DNA of 64,000 nt from JAXGYV01 sp040772045 (GTDB lineage: Bacteria; Actinomycetota; Thermoleophilia; UBA2241), in NCBI GenBank assembly GCA_040772045.1, contig JAXGYV010000005.1, forward strand, positions 66,591 through 130,590. The letters are read 5' to 3'. A program made the position numbers and the translations under genes. Within the stretch, counting starts at the first letter, position 1. Every line of letters starts with the position of its first letter. The notes under the pieces are model-generated. The model was not told the DNA's origin and ran no database searches. It was given only the letters and a program-made list of their open reading frames with translations. This document shows, in pieces, positions 59,766 through 64,000 of this stretch.

Positions 59766-61904
59766 TCAGCGCGCCCGCGTGCCTGCGCCGTTACCGTTCG
59801 GCTTAGTCACAAGGTAGTTGCCGAACCGAGTGACCTCGGCGGCATACCCGGGCTGGATCGCGATTGTGGTGGTAGGTTCTACGATGACCGCCGGTCCCTC
59901 GATCACGTTGCCGTACAGCAGCGGCATGCCGAGGTACAACGGCGCTTCGACCGTGCCTCCGGCCTCGCGGAAGTACGCCTTGCGAGCCCCCTTGAGGGCC
60001 GCCGTCGGTAGTTCCGCGACCGGATCGTGGCCGATCTCCTTGACTCGCTCGTCAACGTCACGCCGGCCGATGGCCTTCAGACGCCAGAACACGCACTCCA
60101 CGTAGCTGTCCTCGCGCACCGCAAAGGCCTTCTCGTGCTCGACGTTGAACGTCTCGACCAGCTTCGCCAATCCCGCCTTGTCGAGTTTCCCGTTCTTCGT
60201 GAGGAACTCGTCGATGCGCACGGGGATCTCCCACACCTGATAGGGGTAGCGACCCTCCATCCACACCTCGGCCGCTCTGTTCTCAGGGGCGATCCGGTTC
60301 CGCTCGAAGAAGTCGTTGGCCTCTTGGAAGAGGCTGCCGAGCATCTCGTTCACGGCGGTGAAGTCGAACTCGCGCGTCTCCGTGTACACGCTGCCGGTGA
60401 ACTCCGAGATGGCCTCCGAGAACACGCCGCCGACGGCGCTCAGCGCGCCCGCGGTCTTCGGGATGAGCACCTTGCCCATCTCCAGTCCCTCGGCCAGCGG
60501 AATAGCGTGCGCTCCACAGGCGCCGCCGCCGACCACCATGACGAAGTTACGCGGGTCGATGCCCTGCCAGATGGTGATGTCCTTGATGGCCGTCACCATG
60601 TTGGCGTTCACCGTGGTCCAGATAGTGAACGCCGCCTCTTCCACACTGAGGCCCAGCGGATCAGCGACGTCCCTGCGGACGGCCTCTTCGGCGAGGTCCA
60701 CGCGCAGGGTCATCTTGCCGTCGTTGAAGTAGTCAGGGTCCAGGTAGCCGAGGATCACGTTGGCGTCCGAGACCGTCGCCTGCGTTCCGCCACGGTCGTA
60801 GCACGCCGGGCCAGGCTGCGAGCCCGCGCTCTGGGGACCCACGCGAACCATGCCGCCGGCGTCTACCCACGCGATGCTGCCGCCGCCGGCGCCGATGCTA
60901 TGAACGTTGACGCGCGAGATCCCTGGCACTTCCCAGCCGATCTTCGTCTCGCGCGACACCGCGCAGACGCCGTCGCGCACGCAGCTCACGTCGAAGGTCG
61001 TGCCGCCCATATCCAGCACGACCGCGTTCTGCTCGTTCAACTCGTCGAACGACAGGCGCGCGCCAGCCACAGGGGCCAGGGCGGGGCCGGAGTCGATGGC
61101 ATACAGCGGCCGAGCGATGAGCTCCTCGGCATTCCCCACGCCACCGGTCGAGTTGAGCATGCCGACTTCGCCGTGGTAGCCGGCCTCGTTCATCCGCCGG
61201 TTCACACGGCGGCAGTAGGTGGCGATCAGACGCTTCAGCGAGGCGTCCATGGCGGCCGATACCCAGCGGCGATACTCACGGATGCACGGATTGACCTCGG
61301 AGGACAACACGACCTCGATCTCCGGGTCCTCGGCCTCGATGATCTCGCGAATACGCTCCTCGTGAACGGGATTGGCCACCGACCAGATCAGACACACGGC
61401 CACAGTGTCCACGTTCCACTTCTTGAACTGAGCCAGGGCCGCCTGCACGTCGCTCTCGACGAGCGGAATGTCGATGCCCCCCTCCGCGTTGACTCGCTCC
61501 GTCACTGGCAGAGTGAGGTAACGCGGGATGTACGGCTCGGGGAAGTCGATCTGGAAGTCGAAGGGGTTCTTGATGGGGCCGTCCCGGAACAGCAAGACGT
61601 CCCGGAAGCCCTCGGTGACGATCATGCCGACCTTGCCGACCTTCTTCTCGAGGACGGCGTTGGTGGCGATGGTGGATCCGTGCGTGAGTGCTCCGCCGCT
61701 GGCGAGACTGCAGCTCAGCAGGAAGTCCTCCAGCGACTCATTGAAGTAGTCGGCGGCACGGTTGGCGGCCTCGAGCATGCCCTCGAGGTAGTCGTGCGGC
61801 GTCGTCGGCGCCTTGAAGACGTTAACGTCGCCGTTCTCGTCCAGCACGGCGACATCCGTGAAGGTGCCGCCGACATCGATGCAGACGTATTTTCCCATTG
61901 TCAT
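59766..61904 (-). CDS. hyuA: Hydantoinase A/oxoprolinase family ATPase subunit
   Basis: 712 residues, ASKHA fold. N terminus KYVCIDVGGTFTDVAVLDEN (phosphate loop 1), HGSTIATNAVLEKKVGKVGM, then VVLDMGGTTFDVSCVRDG (loop 2) and MVVGGGACGAHAIPLAEGLE. Members hydrolyse ATP to phosphorylate a carbonyl or lactam: N-methylhydantoinase, 5-oxoprolinase, acetone and acetophenone carboxylase, caprolactamase. Length fits all of these. ATG at 61904 behind GAGGAGCG, 20 bases after hyuB. Without a gamma subunit gene the acetone carboxylase option is weaker. Confidence 0.9.
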   Translation of the reverse strand: MTMGKYVCIDVGGTFTDVAVLDENGDVNVFKAPTTPHDYLEGMLEAANRAADYFNESLEDFLLSCSLASGGALTHGSTIATNAVLEKKVGKVGMIVTEGFRDVLLFRDGPIKNPFDFQIDFPEPYIPRYLTLPVTERVNAEGGIDIPLVESDVQAALAQFKKWNVDTVAVCLIWSVANPVHEERIREIIEAEDPEIEVVLSSEVNPCIREYRRWVSAAMDASLKRLIATYCRRVNRRMNEAGYHGEVGMLNSTGGVGNAEELIARPLYAIDSGPALAPVAGARLSFDELNEQNAVVLDMGGTTFDVSCVRDGVCAVSRETKIGWEVPGISRVNVHSIGAGGGSIAWVDAGGMVRVGPQSAGSQPGPACYDRGGTQATVSDANVILGYLDPDYFNDGKMTLRVDLAEEAVRRDVADPLGLSVEEAAFTIWTTVNANMVTAIKDITIWQGIDPRNFVMVVGGGACGAHAIPLAEGLEMGKVLIPKTAGALSAVGGVFSEAISEFTGSVYTETREFDFTAVNEMLGSLFQEANDFFERNRIAPENRAAEVWMEGRYPYQVWEIPVRIDEFLTKNGKLDKAGLAKLVETFNVEHEKAFAVREDSYVECVFWRLKAIGRRDVDERVKEIGHDPVAELPTAALKGARKAYFREAGGTVEAPLYLGMPLLYGNVIEGPAVIVEPTTTIAIQPGYAAEVTRFGNYLVTKPNGNGAGTRAR

Positions 61905-61924
61905 CGCTCCTCGTGCGCCAGCCG

Positions 61925-63763
61925 TCAGGCCTTAGCCTGGCCGCGTTCAGCTCGCTTGGCGGCGCGCAGCTTCTCGGTGGCCGCGTAGTCGACCGAGAAG
62001 AGCTCGGGCTCTAGGTCGAGGACCACGCCGTACACGTCGCGTGCCTTCTCCACGGATGTCCAGCCCTCGCGCACCCTGTGGCGCACAAGCTCGGGGTCGC
62101 GTTCCAGCGGATCGCCAAAGCCGCCACCGCTGGAGCTCTCCGACACCATCGCCTCGCCGAGCGGGAACTCGGGGTTGGCGAACGGCGGCAGGTTCACTCG
62201 CGACGACTCGCCCTCGGCAATGGTGTACTTCCAGGCCGCCGCCTGATGGCCATTCAAGCCACCGTAGGCACCCTTCGGCAGGTTCTCGATGCCGTCGCAG
62301 GAGTAGGCGGCCATCAGCGGATGATGCCGCGGAGCCAGCACGAACTTGCACGCCGGGGCGGAATCCCACTGCCCAGCGCCAGCCGAGTCGGTGATGAGCT
62401 CCTCGTGGATCACCTGCACGGGGTACCGCTGCTCCATGATCTCCGTGCCCGTCCAGTAGAGGGCACCGCCGGTGCAGGGGTACTGGTAGGTGATCCAGCC
62501 GTCGTGGCCCTTAACGCCAGGGCCGCCGGTCATGCCGCAGAACAACTGGTTGACGTACGGCTCGTCGTTGCGCCGCCAGTCCTTGCCGGAGATGACCGAC
62601 ACGGCCGGGCACTGCACCGCGCCGCCCTCGGCCATGCCACGGATATCGCTGATCTGGTTCATCAGACACTGCACGCCGCTGATGAGTCGGTCGGCGACGT
62701 TGGTGGTGGCCACCGAGGAGGAGTAGGGCAGCTTGGCCTTGCCGACACAGCAGCCCTCGCGCATGAGCACCTTGATGTGGCTCATGGCGCCCTCGTTCTG
62801 CGGTACGTCGGGAGCCATACGGTTCAAGACGCCGGCGCGGACGCTGGCGAGAGTCGTCGCTTCACAGAGGTTGAGGCCGCACTCGTGCGAGTCGGCGTTG
62901 TCGCGCAGGTCGATGACGACGTTGCCCTCTTCGGGCTCAACCGTGCACACGATGTGGATGTCGACACCGCCCGGAAGCAGACCGGGGATGGGGTCGTGCT
63001 TGATGTGGTAGTCCCAGGTACCAGCCGGGAACTTGCGAATCTCCTCCACGATGCGCTTGGAACCGTACTCCTGATACGCGTCGCAGAACGCGCGGATCAG
63101 GTCGTTACCGTACTCCTCGCACATCTCCTTCAGGCGCCGCTCGCCGATCCGGGCAGAGCCGACACCAGCCAGGTAGTCGCCGTACCACTGGTCTGGCACG
63201 CGAATGCGCATCTGCGCGATCTTCACCAGATCGGGGACGTCCTGATAGTCCTTCTGGATCTTCACGCACGGCCAGATCAGAGCGCCTTCCTCGTAGAGGT
63301 CGCGCGCCGTCGGCACGTAGGTGCTGGGAATGCTGTTACCGCAGTCAGCCTGATGCCCTTTGGCCGCGGTGAAGAACATCAGCTCGCCGTCGCTGAAGAC
63401 CGGCGCGATGTAGGTGTAGTCGGCAGGATGGGTGTTGCCCGTGTAAGGAGAGTTGTTGAGGAACAGGTCGCCCTCTTTGACTCCCTCAGGATGATCGAAC
63501 GTGGGCTTGACGGTGAGCCCCATGTTGGCGCAGTGCACGGGGATGCACGGCGGCAGGGAGATCACATCACCGTTTCGATCGCAGATCGCCGTTGACAGGT
63601 CGCGGCAGATACTCATCAGCAGCGACCGCGCCGAACGGATCATCGTGTTGGTCATCTCGATGCCGATGCAGTACAGCCGGCTCGAGAGGACGGACATCAG
63701 GTACGGCTCGACCTCGATGTCCGCAGCGCTCCTAGAAATCACGGAGTCTTTGACAGTTGCCAT
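61925..63763 (-). CDS. hyuB: Hydantoinase B/oxoprolinase family subunit
   Basis: 612 residues; pairs with hyuA. Conserved blocks are SVLSSRLYCIGIEMTNTMIR, PCIPVHCANMGLTV, NNSPYTGNTHPADYTYIAPV (metal-site region), AAKGHQADCGNSIP, and the glycine-rich C-terminal SESSSGGGFGDPLERDPELV. It lacks the extra length of acetone carboxylase alpha (about 770 residues), so hydantoinase, lactamase or a smaller carboxylase is more likely. First gene of a three-gene operon (hyuB, hyuA, transporter). ATG at 63763 with GAGG nine bases upstream. Confidence 0.9.
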   Translation of the reverse strand: MATVKDSVISRSAADIEVEPYLMSVLSSRLYCIGIEMTNTMIRSARSLLMSICRDLSTAICDRNGDVISLPPCIPVHCANMGLTVKPTFDHPEGVKEGDLFLNNSPYTGNTHPADYTYIAPVFSDGELMFFTAAKGHQADCGNSIPSTYVPTARDLYEEGALIWPCVKIQKDYQDVPDLVKIAQMRIRVPDQWYGDYLAGVGSARIGERRLKEMCEEYGNDLIRAFCDAYQEYGSKRIVEEIRKFPAGTWDYHIKHDPIPGLLPGGVDIHIVCTVEPEEGNVVIDLRDNADSHECGLNLCEATTLASVRAGVLNRMAPDVPQNEGAMSHIKVLMREGCCVGKAKLPYSSSVATTNVADRLISGVQCLMNQISDIRGMAEGGAVQCPAVSVISGKDWRRNDEPYVNQLFCGMTGGPGVKGHDGWITYQYPCTGGALYWTGTEIMEQRYPVQVIHEELITDSAGAGQWDSAPACKFVLAPRHHPLMAAYSCDGIENLPKGAYGGLNGHQAAAWKYTIAEGESSRVNLPPFANPEFPLGEAMVSESSSGGGFGDPLERDPELVRHRVREGWTSVEKARDVYGVVLDLEPELFSVDYAATEKLRAAKRAERGQAKA

Positions 63764-63909
63764 GAAATACGACCTCGTCGTCGCTGTTCACGACGGGCGG
63801 AGAGCCCGTCGCCCCCCAGATTCCGCTATGGCATCCCCCCTTTCAACGATCACGAGGCCTGCGGCCCCCGCCGCCACAGTCCATCCTTTACCCCTGGGGG
63901 TTTCGCTGC

Positions 63910-63959
63910 GGCACGAGCGTGGGCTTAGCACACCGGTAAGAGAGTGGCACGAGAGTGGG
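63910..63959. repeat. Two 14-bp direct repeats upstream of hyuB
   Basis: GGCACGAGCGTGGG (63910-63923) and GGCACGAGAGTGGG (63946-63959) differ at one base and start 36 bases apart, 147-196 bases before the hyuB start. They may be regulator half-sites, but they lie next to a low-quality sequence end. Confidence 0.35.
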
Positions 63960-63960
63960 G

Positions 63961-64000
63961 CCGGGGGTGGCGGGGGGCCCCCCCCCACCCCCCCCCCCCC
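63961..64000. other. Low-complexity C-rich end, probable assembly artefact
   Basis: The last 40 bases are almost only G then C, ending in ten straight C after CCCCCCCACCC. This is unlike the rest of the window and resembles a sequencing or contig-end artefact. Confidence 0.7.

Noticed and set aside
60027..63595. Long plus-strand open frames (653 and 505 codons) opposite hyuA and hyuB
   Set aside because: Shadow composition (repeated Val-His-Asp-Gly patterns) and complete coverage by conserved hydantoinase genes on the other strand.
63900..63960. A TGGCACG-like sigma-54 element upstream of hyuB
   Set aside because: The GC element at the -12 spacing is absent and the match is on the wrong strand for hyuB.
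1..64000. tRNA, rRNA, CRISPR arrays, transposases, integrases and attachment sites
   Set aside because: Intergenic regions were scanned by eye for T-loop patterns, regular repeats and mobile-element proteins; none was convincing.

Overview
The window is a compact, high-GC bacterial chromosome segment: about 47 protein genes, many 4-base stop/start overlaps, and no insertion sequence, prophage, CRISPR array, rRNA or tRNA that I could see. Gene content points to an anaerobic Gram-positive-type bacterium. It has a complete MetVF-HdrABC-MvhD set as in acetogens, a B12-dependent ribonucleotide reductase, corrinoid salvage and many iron-sulfur flavoproteins. An Asp23/AmaP/DUF2273 operon, an NrdR box, lipoproteins and a CtpE-like P-type ATPase suggest an uncultured anaerobic actinobacterium or high-GC firmicute. 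The taxonomy is inference.

Layout. 1-4385 (minus): two paralogous amidohydrolases and a solute-binding lipoprotein, the last cut by the window edge. 4958-14112 (minus): a 2157-residue glutamate-synthase-like multidomain protein translationally coupled to an FAD-linked oxidase/ferredoxin protein. 14348-22426: a P-type ATPase, endonuclease III, a class III aminotransferase and a membrane GAF/GGDEF protein. 22657-30976 (plus): hdrA (tandem HdrA with an inserted GltD), mvhD, metV, metF, hdrC, hdrB, forming a predicted electron-bifurcating methylene-tetrahydrofolate reductase. 31046-32386 (minus): an MFS transporter.

41753 down to 32433 (minus) is one ten-gene cobalamin salvage and uptake operon: cobC, cobU, cobT, cobS, cobD, cbiB, a DUF71 ATP-pyrophosphatase, btuF, btuC and btuD. 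It sits behind a clear promoter, a cobalamin riboswitch and an intrinsic terminator. 42240-44323 (plus): an SPFH protein, an Arc-like ribbon-helix-helix protein and a degenerate metallo-beta-lactamase-like protein. 44409-48936 (mostly minus): a lipoprotein, a SufR-like regulator, a HAD phosphatase and the Asp23/AmaP/DUF2273 operon, with two possible small RNAs on the plus strand flanking the HAD gene. 49106-51993 (minus): nrdR-nrdJ with an NrdR box. 52303-58993: a mannosyltransferase, an MFS transporter, a DUF1786 protein, a macro-domain/ornithine-cyclodeaminase fusion and a pair of U32-type proteins. 59098-63763 (minus): a hydantoinase/carboxylase-type hyuB-hyuA pair with a YaaH-like transporter.

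The genes fit one physiology. Folate one-carbon reduction uses flavin and iron-sulfur machinery, and the window holds at least one B12 consumer (NrdJ) next to a riboswitch-controlled corrinoid salvage operon. The most unusual items are the tandem-HdrA/GltD fusion, the rearranged glutamate synthase, the macro-OCD fusion, the extended BtuD and the candidate small RNAs. The last 32 bases are nearly pure C and look like an assembly end.
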